Shown: positions 1 to 11,744, counted from the first letter of the stretch. The stretch is 64,000 nt of DNA from Symbiodinium natans (GCA_905221605.1 CAJNDS010002301.1:1020692-1084691); one strand, 5' to 3'. Made by a program: numbers and translations. The notes: a model not told the origin generated them from the sequence alone.

Positions 1-75
1 TAAAAGGCAAGCTTCGGCCGATGTCAAAACCGAATAACCACAACTCAGTAATGAGATGTGTTCATGTCCCGATTT

Positions 76-173
76 AAGGTTTAGGGTTTAGGGTTTAAGG
101 TTTAGGGTTTAGGGTTTAGGGTTTAGGGTTTAAGGTTTAGGGTTTAAGGTTTAGGGTTTAGGGCTAAGGGTTT
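76..173 (+). repeat. Interstitial TTTAGGG array
   Basis: About 13 units of TTTAGGG with variants (TTTAAGG, CTAAGGG). The unit equals the Arabidopsis-type telomere repeat. It is flanked by ordinary sequence on both sides, so it is not a chromosome end. Confidence 0.95.
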
Positions 174-247
174 AGGATTCAAGAAATAGAAGCCCAGACA
201 CCTAGAACTGTAAACCCCGCATAGCGCTAAGCTGAAAACCTACATAT

Positions 248-298
248 AGTCATATACACTCTTTTAATATTTAGGAAGCAAACAAATTTAAATAATTA
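248..298 (+). repeat. Left terminal inverted repeat of fold-back element
   Basis: Matches the reverse complement of 1901-1951 over about 46 bp with one mismatch and one single-base gap. It includes CACTCTTTTAATATTTA and GGAAGCAAACAAATTTAAAT. Confidence 0.85.
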
Positions 299-1900
299 AA
301 ATAACTAAATTATTCGAATTAATTGAATTCTGGTGCCTCCTCAAGAATTTACATAATTCTATGATTTTAATTTCTTTAATATTGTAGCCTTAGCCAGACA
401 ATTTAAATAATTTAATCAAATAATTCAATTAATTGAATTATTTGTATTCTGGGAGAGGCCCCAGAATTCAATTAATTCAATTAATTGAATTATTTGAATT
501 CTGGGGCCTCCCCCAGAATTCAATTAATTCAATTAATTCAATTATTTGAATTCTAGGGGAGGCCCCAGAATTCAATTAATTCAATTATTTTAATTCCTTT
601 GATCCCGGGCCTCAGCCAAACCATTTAAATAATTCAATTAATTCAAGTAATTCAATTAATTCAATTAATTCAATTAATTCAATTAATTAAATTATTTGTA
701 TTCTGGGGGAGGCCCCAGAATTCAATTAATTCAATTAATTTAATTAATTGTATTCTGGGAGAGGCCCCAGAATTCAATTAATTCAATTAATTTAATTAAT
801 TGTATTCTGGGAGAGGCCCCAGAATTCAATTAATTCAACTAATTGAATTATTTGAATTCTGGGGGAGGCCCCAGAATTCAATTAATTTAATTAATTGAAT
901 TAATTAAATTAATTGAATTAATTGAATTATTCAAATTGGTCTGGCTCAGGGCCAGAGATTCAAAGAATTCAATTAATTGAATTAATTGAATTCTGGGGGA
1001 GGCCCCAGAATTCAATTAATTCAATTATTTTAATTTCTTTGATCCCGGGCCTCAGCCAAACCATTTAAATAATTCAATTAATTCAATTAATTCAATTAAT
1101 TCAATTAATTCAATTAATTAAATTATTTGTATTCTGGGGGAGGCCCCAGAATTCAATTAATTCAATTAATTTAATTAATTGTATTCTGGGAGAGGCCCCA
1201 GAATTCAATTAATTCAATTAATTGAATTATTTGAATTCTGGGGGAGGCCCCAGAATTCAATTAATTCAATTAATTGAATTAATTGAATGAATTGAATTAA
1301 TTGAATTAATTGAATTATTCAATTGGTCTGGCTCAGGGCCAGAGATTCAAAGAATTCAATTAATTGAATTAATTGAATTCTGGGGGTGGCCCCAGAATTC
1401 AATTAATTCAATTATTTTAATTCCTTTGATCCCGGGCCTCAGCCAAACCATTTAAATAATTCAATTAATTCAATTAATTCAATTAATTCAATTAATTAAA
1501 TTATTTGTATTCTGGGGGAGGCCCCAGAATTCAATTAGTTCAATTAATTTAATTAATTGTATTCTGGGAGAGGCCCCAGAATTCAATTAATTCAATTAAT
1601 TGAATTATTTGAATTCTGGGGGAGGCCCCAGAATTCAATTAATTCAATTAATTGAATTAATTGAATTAATTGAATTAATTGAATTAATTGAATTATTCAA
1701 TTGGTCTGGCTCAAGGTCAGAGATTCAAAGAATTGAATTAATTGAATTAATTGAATTCTGGGGGGGGCCCCAGAATTCAAATAATTCAATTAATTGAATT
1801 AATTGAATTCTGGGGCCCCCCCCAGAATACAATTCATTCAATTAATTAAATTATTTGAATTCTGGATATCCCCCAAGAATTCAATTAATTCAATTGATTC

Positions 1901-1951
1901 AATTATTTAAATTTGTTTGCTTCCATAAATATTAAAAGAGTGTAAATGACT
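1901..1951 (-). repeat. Right terminal inverted repeat of fold-back element
   Basis: Inverted partner of 248-298. The similarity stops just outside AGTCAT, which marks the likely element end. Confidence 0.85.
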
Positions 1952-2130
1952 CTTATATTTGATATATAAAAGAAAACCAGTGGCAACATAGTACATAAAG
2001 GTCCCTCTCTCATATATGTATATATTTATATATGTATATGTGGCATGGACCTTTATGTATTATCTGGCAATCCCTCTTGTTTTGCAATTGAACTATAGGC
2101 ATTCTGATACGACTCGGGACTAAATCCACA

Positions 2131-2366
2131 CGAGCGCAACAACACATGAGCAGTGCCCTTGTCACCTTGCTTTTCTCACAGCCTGTGAACATGCGTGAGC
2201 TTCTGTGGTGTTGCCCGTGTTTACTGTTCATGTTGCGAGTCATGTGTGCGGGCGCAACAACACCTGAGCAGTGCCCCTGTCACCCTGGTTGTCTCACAGC
2301 CTGTAAACATGCGTGAGCTTCTGTGATGTTGCCTCTGTTTTCTCTTCATGTTGCGAGTCATGTGCG
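2131..2366 (+). repeat. Tandem duplication, 118 bp unit x2
   Basis: Two head-to-tail copies with landmarks (CGCAAC, TGCGAGTCATGTG) exactly 118 bp apart and about ten substitutions. The short open frames across it have no recognisable product. Confidence 0.85.
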
Positions 2367-2639
2367 CGTGCAGTTGAGTGGCTCCCTACAGAGGTGGCCC
2401 CAGCAAGCCAGTCAAGGCGGCAAAAGACCATGTTTTGCGGTCAGTCGTCACTGGCAAACATGCGTGGGGCCAGTGCTTGGGCCGGGAGTCTCTTCTTGAA
2501 AAATCATTGGACGAAGCAGCATTACCTTCTTCAGGCGAGGCGCCAACTTTTATGTTAATCAACACACTCCGGCTCAGACTTGCTCTGCGAAGAAATGAAT
2601 CCCCCAAGGCCTAGATGAAAAACCCTATACCCCAGAACC

Positions 2640-3105
2640 TACATCCCAAAGAACCCTAAACCATAAACGCCTTTGGTGGAAGTCTTGGGATGGAAGGTGT
2701 AGAAGGTGCTGGGAAATCTAGGGCTTAGGGCTTATCTTTGGGCCAAAAGGAAAGAAGAGCGTAGGGCTGAAAGCGCTTGGAGGAGACCCAGTTCAGCAGG
2801 TTTGGCGTTAAGGATCAGGGTTTTGTTAAGGGTTAGGGTTTAGGTTTTGGGAAGTAGAGATTAGGGTTTAGAGTTTAGGGTTTAGGGCTACGTCAGAACT
2901 AGAGGATATCAGGCTGCGGGCTGTCAGAGCTCAGAACTTAGGGCTTACAGGCTTAAGGTTTACGACTTCAGGCTTAGGGTTTAAGGTTTGGGGAAATCAC
3001 CAACGTTTCAATCAGGGCTTCAGGTCTTTTATGTTGTTCACAGCGTTTTGAGGCTTGAGGTCTGGGGTTTGAAGCGAAGATGCCGGTGAGGGAATCCTGA
3101 AATTT
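2640..3105. other. Telomere-degenerate intergenic DNA
   Basis: Scattered TTTAGGG, CTTAGGG and TTAAGGG words in unique sequence. No gene is recognised. Confidence 0.5.
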
Positions 3106-3324
3106 TCACACACGTCTCCGGGGCCGTTGCGCACTCAAATGCTTTCGGATGAGCTCTCCAGCCTTTTTGCGACAGGTATGCTTCGCAGGCTTGTTATGTT
3201 TCACAGCATCATCAGCTACTTTACCTGCAATATCTAGTATGTGTTTCGAGGCATGTTTAGCGGGAGTGCAACCCGCGTGCACTTCTTGAACCTGGACAAC
3301 CAAAACAAACGAAGAAACCCACAT
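3106..3324 (-). CDS. Possible small secreted basic protein (72 aa)
   Basis: A 72-codon frame with a hydrophobic N-terminus (MWVSSFVLVVQVQEVHAG) that resembles a signal peptide. The rest is rich in Lys, His and Arg with two cysteines (residues about 19 and 51) and ends in a basic cluster (RPRRRV). The codon make-up is not obviously repeat-derived, unlike neighbouring frames. It has no family I recognise, and an open frame this short can arise by chance. Flanked by telomere-degenerate DNA and a 118 bp tandem array. Confidence 0.25.
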   Translation of the reverse strand: MWVSSFVLVVQVQEVHAGCTPAKHASKHILDIAGKVADDAVKHNKPAKHTCRKKAGELIRKHLSAQRPRRRV

Positions 3325-3390
3325 AACACTTCTCGTACCAGCCGCGATGAGCCGGTACTTTTTGTTTACTTGCTACGCCCTTAACCGGGT

Positions 3391-3672
3391 CTTCTGCGCC
3401 TCCACCGCACCCTGAAGCATCGGACATGAGTTCTGCAGACAGTTTACGTTCGCTCTTGCGAACTGAATTCTGTCTTTACAGAGATAAGTGCTCGGCTGGG
3501 ACCAGGGTCTTCTGCGCCTCCACCGCAGCCTGAAGCATCGGACATGAGTTCTGCAGACAGTTTACGTTCGCTCTTGCGAACTGAATTCTGTCTTTACAGA
3601 GATAAGTGCTCGGCTGGGACCAGGGTCTTCTGCGCCTCCGCCGCAGCCTGAAGCATCGGACATGAGTTTTCT
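3391..3672 (+). repeat. Tandem array, 118 bp unit x2.4
   Basis: The start word CTTCTGCGCCTCC recurs at 3391, 3509 and 3627, exactly 118 bp apart, with near-identical units. The last copy breaks off after GACATGAGTT. The unit is unrelated in sequence to the 2131-2366 array although the period is the same. Confidence 0.9.
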
Positions 3673-4822
3673 GTCTCTAGCTGTCTCTTTACAAATTTAT
3701 TCGCTGAGGCAGCCGCTCTTGCTGCCAACAAGAAGCTGCCGCTGGAGTCCTCGAGGGCCTTCAGCTTTCATGCGCAGCATTTGTTTTTTTGGCAACATTT
3801 TGCTTTCTCTGAGTTTGAAACGGGTGCCATCAGGGTCGAGGCGGCACGCCCTTCGTCCAGAGCCCAAATTTGCCTTAAGGCCTCCAGCAGAAACTATCAA
3901 ATTGAGCTTACTCAGCTAAGAAGCCAATCAAGGCACACGCACAAAGCATTTCAGAGTGCCCACCTTTGGGACACGTCCCGTACTGGCCTGAGTTCGCCGC
4001 AAGGTCTTAATCTTGAGAGCTATTTCTAAGCTCAGATTCACGTTGCTACATTGAGTTTTTTTCAAAGTTTAGCGCCAATCCGAAGGCCATGGGGTTCCCT
4101 TGCGCCTCGCCCTTGCGCCGCCTTTCGCCGTGCTCGTGTTTGACTACGCCGGCAGCATGCCAACTACAAAACGTTGTGCCGACAAGCTCCCTGACCCGGC
4201 GAAGTATCATTTTTTGTCTTCCTGCTTCCTGGAGAAACCTCTAGCTGCCCACCTCCGAAGATCCTCTGCTCAAGCTGCTCAGGCCCCGCTGTCCGGCGTC
4301 AGCCTTGCACGTCCTTTGCGCTACCCTTGGGCGTTTTTCTCCCATGTGCGAATTTTCATTCACCGAGGCAGCAGGCTTGCAAACCAAGCCTAAACCCTAA
4401 ACCCAACAGTCCTATCCGAAGTTGCTTCTTCTAGGATGGAGTTCCTATTTAGGGGGTGGGCTGTCTATCCGCCATCTGAATATCCTTTGCGGGGCAGCTG
4501 CGCATCTGCAAGGCAGCGGGCGGTTCTGCGAACTTTTCCACAAGGCGATTGTATTCTTACCCATAGGTTCTGCGTGGCTCTGCAAGGCTCGTCAGGCCCT
4601 GCGGGTGTCAAGGGGTGTCTGCAGTTCTGCGGGAGTCATTCGGGGGGTTGGGCAGGGCGGCTCACCCCATAAATTGGTGCGATGTTTTAAGGAGATGCCC
4701 GAGTCAGGTAGCGCCAGGTAGAGTTTACGGTTAGGGTTTAGGGCTTAGGCTTTCAGATCTGTGTCTACACACTCTTACAACCTTTGCTTCCTTACCTAAA
4801 CCCTAAACCCTAAACCCTAAAC
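3673..4822. other. No confident gene
   Basis: Mixed unique sequence with CCCTAAA words near 4393-4405 and 4797-4823 and TTTAGGG near 4733. Several frames of 60-100 codons exist on both strands, but none shows a domain or exon-like junctions I can defend. Confidence 0.4.
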
Positions 4823-4871
4823 CGGTCTCAGCTGCTGAGAGCCCTGCAGCACCGGAGCGACGGGCCACAGC
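4823..4871 (-). CDS. Exon-like segment before a GTTTAGGG donor
   Basis: On the minus strand an AG at 4872-4873 is followed by an open stretch (about WPVAPVLQGSQQLRP). It ends at ..CCG|GTTTAGGG, with CCCTAAA repeats on the plus strand to its left. This is the flank pattern of the better exons in 24-50 kb. The segment is short, so coding is uncertain. Confidence 0.3.
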
Positions 4872-4984
4872 CTAGGCGTATAAGCGTAGAGGTTAAAGGG
4901 TTTTGTGGTTTGCGGTTTGAGGGTTTTAGATCACCCCCGATTATCTAAGGGGAGGGGTCCCCTCCGAAAACGGAACCATTTTAA

Positions 4985-6110
4985 TTTCGACCCCCCCCCT
5001 GCATGAGTGGCGAAAAAAGCGCGAATGAGCAGCAAAACACCTGCAAAATGAGCATCAAAACAGCCGCGAACCTCGCAAAACAAAAAAGCGACGTTTTCTT
5101 TTAGCTTCATCTTTGTTTTAGGGTCTTAAACGGGTTTAGGGCACACGACAAATGCGAAACAGCGCAAATAAGCAGCAAAACACCTGCAAAATGAGCATCA
5201 AAACAGCCGCGAGCTCCCAAGCCCACAAAACGACGTTTTTTTTTGCTTCATCCTTTGATTCGGTGTTCAAAAAAGGTTTAGGGCACATGAAGAGTGCGAA
5301 AAAGCGCGAATGAGCAGCAAAACACCTGCAGAATGAGCATCAAAACAGCCGCGAACTCTCAAAATTGATTCGGGATCCAAAAAGGGTTTAGGGCACACGA
5401 AGAGTGCGAAAAAGCGCGAATGAGCAGCAAAACACCTGCAAAATGAGCATCAAAACAGCCGCGAACCTCGCAAAACAAAAAAGCGACGTTTTCTTTTAGC
5501 TTCATCTTTGTTTTAGGGTCTTAAACGGGTTTAGGGCACACGACAAATGCGAAACAGCGCAAATAAGCAGCAAAACACCTGCAAAATGAGCATCAAAACA
5601 GCCGCGAGCTCCCAAGCCCACAAAACGACGTTTTTTTTTGCTTCATCCTTTGATTCGGTGTTCAAAAAAGGTTTAGGGCACATGAAGAGTGCGAAAAAGC
5701 GCGAATGAGCAGCAAAACACCTGCAGAATGAGCATCAAAACAGCCGCGAACTCTCAAAATTGATTCGGGATCCAAAAAGGGTTTAGGGCACACGATGAGT
5801 GCGAAAAAGCGCGAATGAGCAGCAAAAAACCTGCAAAATGAGCATCAAACCCGCCGCGAACTCCCAAAACCAAACAGCGACTGTTTTTAGCTTTAACTTT
5901 TGCTTCGGGGTCCGAAAAAGCGTTTAGGGCGCACGAAGAGTGCGAAAAAGCGCGACCGAGCTGCAAAACACCTGCAAAATGAGCATCAAAACAGCCGCGA
6001 ACTCCCAAAACCAAACAGCGACTGTTTTTAGCTTTAACTTTTGCTTCGGGGTCTGAAAAGGGTTTAGGGCGCACGAAAAGTGCGAAAAAAGCGCGAATGA
6101 GCAGCCAAAC
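4985..6110 (+). repeat. Nine-copy array with a 395 bp higher-order unit
   Basis: The core GAGCAGCAAAACACCTGCAA followed by AATGAGCATCAAAACAGCCG occurs about nine times at spacings of roughly 115-142 bp. Blocks of three form a higher-order unit: CAGCCGCGAACCTCG recurs at 5061 and 5456, 395 bp apart, with near-identical intervening sequence. Each unit carries one GGTTTAGGGC, so a telomere-like word is built into the satellite. Frames on the minus strand here repeat with the array and are not genes. Confidence 0.85.
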
Positions 6111-6114
6111 ACCT

Positions 6115-6600
6115 AAAGCTGAAAGCTCTCGTCCCGAAACTCAACCCTAAACCCTCAATTCTAAAGCTGAAAACCTTTGTCCCGAAACCCAACCCTAAAT
6201 CCCAACGTGGCAAGCTCTTGTCCGGAAACTCAATCCTACCTTAAGGCTCCAAGGACTCTCCTACAAAGGGACTGGTACGAGGGTTCTGGGGTCTCAATTT
6301 TTAAGGATTTGAGGGCCCAAGAGCCCAATTCCAAAGTTGAAAGCCCTCGTCCCGAAACCCAACCCTAAACCCCAAAGTTGAAAGTCTCTTTCCGAAACTC
6401 AACCCTAAACCCTCAATTCTAAAGTTGAAAGCCTTCGTCCCGAAACCCAGCCCTGAACCTTCGAGTTGAAAGCTCTCGTCCCAAATCCCAACCCTAAACC
6501 CTCAATTCCTAAGTTGAAAGCCCTCGTCCCGAAACCCAACCCTAAACTCTAGAGTTTAAAGCCTTCGTCCCGAAACTCTCCCCCAAACCCGAAACACTCA
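6115..6600 (-). repeat. Degenerate repeat of about 60 bp containing AACCCTAAACC
   Basis: Eight or so divergent copies of a unit reading AAAGTTGAAAGCC-CTCGTCCCGAAAC-CCAACCCTAAACC. The unit combines a unique core with one or two CCCTAAA words. Confidence 0.7.
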
Positions 6601-6776
6601 CTTCCAGGTGAGGCTTCTACTATCTTCAGGATCCCGATCGGTCTCGGCTTGACCTCGGATCGGGACCGCAAAGGACTTGCATTCCGTTGTTGAAGTTACG
6701 GAGCTAAAGGGTGTGCTATGGAAAAACCCTAAACCCTAAACCCTCAACCCTCAACCCTAAACCCTAAACCCTAAAC

Positions 6777-6820
6777 CCTTGAGAGCCGCGCGGGCCGAAA
6801 ACCAGGCTTTCTGCTCGGCA
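6777..6820 (-). CDS. Exon-like segment beside CCCTAAA run
   Basis: The minus strand reads CCGCAG|, then an open stretch (about PSRKPGFRPARLS), then a GGTTTAGGG donor. Only the flank pattern and the open frame support it. Confidence 0.25.
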
Positions 6821-6889
6821 CTGCGGCATACGTCACGATGCGGTCGGCCTTTATATAGGAATGTTCTACGCACATACGCTTGTTTTATT

Positions 6890-6998
6890 GGAAGAAGTCC
6901 AATCAACACTGAATGAAAAAGAACTTCCTAAATTACCTAGTATGTCGGTAATTAGTGAATATTTTAATTTTTCATTCAGCATTTATCGGACTTCTTGT
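6890..6998. repeat. Hairpin-forming inverted repeat
   Basis: The left arm (6890-6921, GAAGAAGTCC...CTGAATGAAAAA) pairs with the right arm (6968-6998, TTTTTCATTCAG...GGACTTCTT). The loop is about 46 bp and contains a smaller AAATTACC/GGTAATTA hairpin. It looks like a short MITE or a fold-back relic. Confidence 0.7.
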
Positions 6999-7129
6999 AA
7001 AAGGTTTTCTTGGTGGCGCACCATTACCGAAAGGCCACGAAGCCAGCCCCACCCGCCCACAGGGCCGAGGGCAAAAATAGCTCATGGCGGGAGCGGGCGC
7101 TCGTAGAGTTCTTGGGGTTTAGGTGTTAT

Positions 7130-9600
7130 CCTAAACCCTAGAGGGCCTTTGAGGGTCTTTTGGGAATGTTTAGAGTTTAAAGTTTGGGGTTTAGGGCTTC
7201 GGGCTTAAAGTCTAAAACTTCAAGGTTTACGGTTCAGGGGTTTAGGCATTCAGGGTTGTTGAGGATGGTTCTGCATGATCACACTCTTGCCCTGAAACCT
7301 ATAGCCTAAACCTGAAAAGCACAAGGTTTGTTGATTTCAGGCTTCGAGTTAGGATAGTACTAGGAAGGACCTTTATGGCGCGCGCAAAGGGGTAAAAGAA
7401 ATATTTAAACGAAAAAAGCCTATACTTCTGTGATTTAATACACTTAGGGCTTTGTTTATAACATATTAACATTCACAATTAAGACTTACTTCACTTCGAG
7501 ATATTCTCACCGCAGCAAAAGTGAGTGAGTGAGCGTCAAAAAGCACATACGGTGCGGCGGCCTACCTCCCACGCCCCTCTCAACATCTCAGGGGGGTTCC
7601 GCAAGCGTTATCGCCCCCCTCCGTCCCAGAGTTCGAGTGGGATACAGAACTATCACAGCAAAACATAGCAGGCCAACATATAGAACAAACAGATAAACAT
7701 GATAACTAGTAGACAGTAATAGCAGCATGTGTCTTCCGAACGCACATGTCTGCGTATCATAAGTATATACACAGATTTATAACAGTCATGTCATGAGGGA
7801 TGGATGATGGATAAGATATTATTAACATGAGATGGGCGCACAGCTGACATACGATAAACATATAATGGACACGTAATGGTCACACGAGTAGATTTATTCA
7901 TACCGCCACGTTTCAATAAAAACCTGAAAATCAGGCTGAAAGAATACTTTCAGTATGGTGGATCTCGCATGAGAACATATTCCACATTTCAAGAAAAACT
8001 TCTCCGAAGTAAAAGTAAACGCTAAGAGGTCATTGTTTGTAAGGAGATTCAAGCCCCTGGACCCTTAGGTTCTCAGAACCTGGAGCCTCGGAATTGGGTA
8101 CCGTTGTGCTGCCTTGGATTCCTGGACTCTGGACCCTTGTGGCGCTTTGTGACTGGATCCTGGAACGAACTTGGATTTATTTGTGAAGCGTCTGAAGTAT
8201 TCGAATGCTAATCAGTTGTTAAACTTAAAGAATTTGAGAAATTGAAAGCATTTTTTAGCTTTAACATATGTAAATTGTCGAAAAACAAAACATGGGCTTT
8301 ATTTGACATTTATGTCTTTGAGAAGAAAAGGACAGTTGCGCCTTGACATTCTGTAAATTCTAGAATAAAATCAGACATAATCTCAGACTTGGATTCACGA
8401 AATTAATTTGGCAAGTTCTGCAAATTCGAAATTAATTTGGCAAGCTCTGCAAATTCTTAAGAACATGCACACCAGCCCTATTTCCAGTTTAGAGACATTT
8501 TAAAAAGGCCGTTTCAGGCGTTTTTAATAAATCCTTAAAAGAGAAAATACCACACTTAATTTCTAATTCAGGATCTCAATCTGAAATTGAAAAGTTCCTT
8601 AAGTTCTTTAAATTCTTGAAAACAATACATACCTGCCCTATCTACACTTTGCGTTCCTGAAAACTCAATAAAAAAGAAATGCCGGCCTCGTTTCCAATTT
8701 AAGAAATTTAAAAGAATTAAAGGCTTTACAAAAGTTCTTCAACTGGGAATAGGGCCTGTATTGCTTTTTTTCTTAATGAATTTAGGGAATTTCAAGAATT
8801 TATAACTAAGCGCTTTCTCTTTGGAATCCGGCACTTTCTTAAATCCTTGGACGCTTGACCTTTGAGCCCTCTAAGCCACCAAAGCCAAAATACATTATGT
8901 ACAAGCTGAAGCATTTCTTCGTCAACCAGATTCTTTCTTAAAGGTATGGATCCTTGCCTCGCAATGTCGGAAATTTAATGAATGCTTACCCTGCTAAAAC
9001 AAATGGCGCGACAACTTCTGCTTTAAGCTCAAAACTTCAAAGAGATCAGGGATGAAGTCAAAGGCCACATCGCTCACACAGTCGTGTGAGCAAAATATTA
9101 CTTACAGATAAAAGTGCTCGTGTGTTCCTTAACTTCCACAACTGAGATATGTATAAAAGTAAGTTCTAATTTAAAAAAAACCCGCAAACTACTATTTCTC
9201 GAATAGGTTCTTTCTCAAAGCTTGGACCCTTGATCCTTAGACCGATCCTTGGATCCTTGGACCCTGAACTCTTGGACGCTTGACCATTGGGCCCTGGGCC
9301 ATGTGAGCAGGCGCATGCTAGCTGCTAGCTCCGACTACACTTCAAACTTGCCTGCCCTCAGTATGTGCTCATGACGTGGTAAATCAAAGATGTTGATTCA
9401 CTGCGCGACACAGCTCTATAAACTCCTTTTCAAAGTCATACGAAAAGAAGCACATCCGCGACCACCCGTTCACACAGCAACCTGACGCATTTTTCAGTCT
9501 GGCACGCTTCGTTCAGCCGGTAATCTAAGCATGTGCAAGAAGAAGCGATCGCGGTAGTGATTTCTTGTAACTAGAGATTGTTGCGCATAATCCATCATTC
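7130..9600. other. AT-rich unique DNA, no gene seen
   Basis: The DNA is poor in telomere words after 7.3 kb and markedly AT-rich. It holds short phrases of the type CTTGGACCCTTG around 8060-8160 and 9215-9300. No frame above 60 codons is convincing. It may be the downstream flank of the 9.7-11.6 kb transposase element. Confidence 0.5.
8399..8456 (+). repeat. 29 bp direct repeat x2
   Basis: Two adjacent copies of GAAATTAATTTGGCAAG-YTCTGCAAATTC, 29 bp apart, differing at one base. Confidence 0.8.
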
Positions 9601-9679
9601 TACAACACATCTCCGTGCGATTATTTTCTGTTTGCCTTTGCCATGAACATCATTTGCTTGTGTCAGCCTACATTCTTAA

Positions 9680-11551
9680 TTACGACACAGGCGCTCTTCC
9701 ACGAACGCCTGCTCGCCTCAGATTGTCCTGCCGCAGCAAGGTGTTTGGTGTGATACGCCTCTTGCGATCTTGGCCCACGGAAGCAGCAGGCTTTTTCTTA
9801 AGCATGTCTTTGACAGCCCTTCGCTCTGCTTGCCTGCGAGGATGTAGATTGAGAGTCGCCTTCTCAGTTTTTCGGCCAACCGCAAGTTCTTCGCACCACT
9901 GCACCCACTGTTGCGGACTCCACAAAGCAACGGAAGCCGTTCGAGCCAACACTTCGGCCTCGGACATCTGCCGTGTCGTTGTCCAATACAAGGCAGTGTT
10001 GTGAGTCAATAGTTTACCAAAAGACATAATTGACAATTTCAGCTCCAGGGTGGTTTTGTGTAATTTCTGGGTCTCGCGAAACCAGTTGTTGATCTCGTGG
10101 TGCAAAGCTTCATTCGACGTTGTCCCCACCGGTACAAGACTTAGTCGAGATGGACTGATTGCACGCCGCATGCGTAGATTGTTGAGGTACCATTCGGTCC
10201 GTGGACCTGCGGCTGCGGTGTGCAACAGCTCGAACATTTTGCGGTTGGGCCCGGGAACCACGCATTCCACTTCGCTGCGGCGCACTGCTGCCAAAGCTGC
10301 CAAGCTTCTGATCCACTCTATGCGCTCAAAAAAGGGTACTGTCGCGTCAAGCTGACTCAGGATCTTCTCGGCGATGCTAATCCTCATGCTTCGATCCTCT
10401 ATCTGCAATCGTGCTTGTTCTTCTTCACGAGTTAGAGGCCGAAACTTGTCCCCCGTGAAAATCGGCCCCCAAGAACACGGCGTGCAAGTGTGACTGCACG
10501 CAGAAAACTTCTGAAGGATAGTTCGTAGAATTGTTGAGGATGCCGTTCGCTTTCTGCTTGAGGCGAACTCACAAGTCATCGCCAGATGGACGGGGTCTAG
10601 AGCCAATATCTGCAAGTTCGGACATCTACGTCGAACATGATGCCACAGCTTTGCTGACGGATTGTCAACTGAAAGATATTTTACCTGTTGAAGACCGCCG
10701 GCAGGAAGATGCGCCGCCAGTGCATCGACGAGCACAGACGTTTCTTCTGAGGATACGGCGGTCAGCATTAAGACAGCGTTCGTTCTGCCCCTGCACGTCA
10801 CAACCTCTCGGGTGCACTCGTGAACATTGCTTACAACCTTGCTTGTAAATTCAGCAATTAAAATGTTTCGTGATTGCGCCGAGAGACGCGAGTCAATGCT
10901 TCATCTCCCTGAAAACAGCATGTGCCTTGATTTCCTTGGAGGCTCTCGCGTGCGGTTGGCCCATGATCGGCAGACAGCATCTTAGAGTAGCATCCATGCT
11001 TAGGGCTTCGAACTCCTCATGCTCCACCAGTTCTTGCGTTAGCCGCTGGCGAAACTGTATGACTCTCGGCGACAAGAAAATGTCCTCGACTATTGGCCAC
11101 CAATGAGCGCTGTGTCGGGGGAGCAGACTTCGAACATGCCCGGGAAATGCTGCCAGCAACCGTGCATGCACCGCATACACCTTAGTTTTCAGCCACAACA
11201 TAACTACCGCACGAGGGCTGACAACCAGCACAAATACAACTTCAATGTTGCTGGGCGTCTCACCTTGGCATTGCACATGAGCAGCTCCGTGAAGACCAAA
11301 TGAGCGAATTCACGAGTGTAATATTGATTGCGCACGCGACGAAGAGCAGATTCCTGCAAAGCTTGCGCAGACCAAAATTCAGGACCTCGATGTGTCAACA
11401 CAAGTCTCATGTGTCTGTCCAGGTTCATGTTCTTTGTCGAAACTGTTTCATCCAAAGACTTCCTCATCACCTCTGCACTTCGAGATAGGTATTGGCCTTC
11501 TTGCTTTCGCTCACATTGATCTTGGTCATGGAGAGCGATCACCAACTTCAT
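9680..11551 (-). pseudogene. DDE-type transposase, broken copy
   Basis: Three open segments in order on the minus strand form one protein of about 620 residues. They are 11551-11264 (start MKLVIALHDQDQ), about 11216-10911, and about 10806-9680. The middle part carries a candidate first catalytic Asp (LSMDATLRCC, near 10975). The third carries the second (LSVDNPSAKLW or LALDPVHLAM), then TTSNEALHHEINNWF (near 10110) with the candidate Glu. The frame breaks at about 10911, where one missing base after GCTGTTTT would restore ..QGDEALTR. About 82 bp between GCGTCTC and ..CCCGAG could be a GC-AG intron leading to VVTCRGRTNAV. The first junction fits only a very short non-canonical intron or a second frameshift. 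I believe this family is common in dinoflagellate genomes (from memory, unchecked). The breaks argue for a pseudogene. Confidence 0.7.
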
Positions 11552-11744
11552 CTGCTTCGTTCCGCTCGCCTTAATTTGGTGTAAAGTACCCCCTATTATA
11601 AACCCTAATAAGGGAACCTTGAAACCAAACAAACCAGGTAAAGGGTACCACCGGGCTCCCTACTAAACCACACCGTAAACCCGAAACCCTCGACCCTAAA
11701 CCCTAAACCCTAAACCACAAAACCCCCTAAACCCAAAACCCTAC

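Larger units (their letters stand above)
248..1951. mobile_element. AT-rich fold-back element with terminal inverted repeats
   Basis: The block consists almost wholly of AATTAATTGAATT-type palindromic words. GC-rich islands of the form CTGGGGGAGGCCCCAG, themselves palindromes, punctuate it about 15 times. A larger unit of about 380-440 bp recurs: one marker (GATCCCGGGCCTCAGCC) is at 601, 1041 and 1428, and another (GGTCTGGCTCAGGGCC) is near 938, 1325 and 1703. The ends are inverted copies of each other (248-298 and 1901-1951). Any short open frame here is an artefact of the repeat. It resembles fold-back transposons or a very large MITE; no transposase is inside. Confidence 0.8.

Noticed and set aside
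1600-1797. 65-codon ORF with IELIELIEL repeats
   Set aside because: Pure translation of the AATTGAATT repeat inside the fold-back element.
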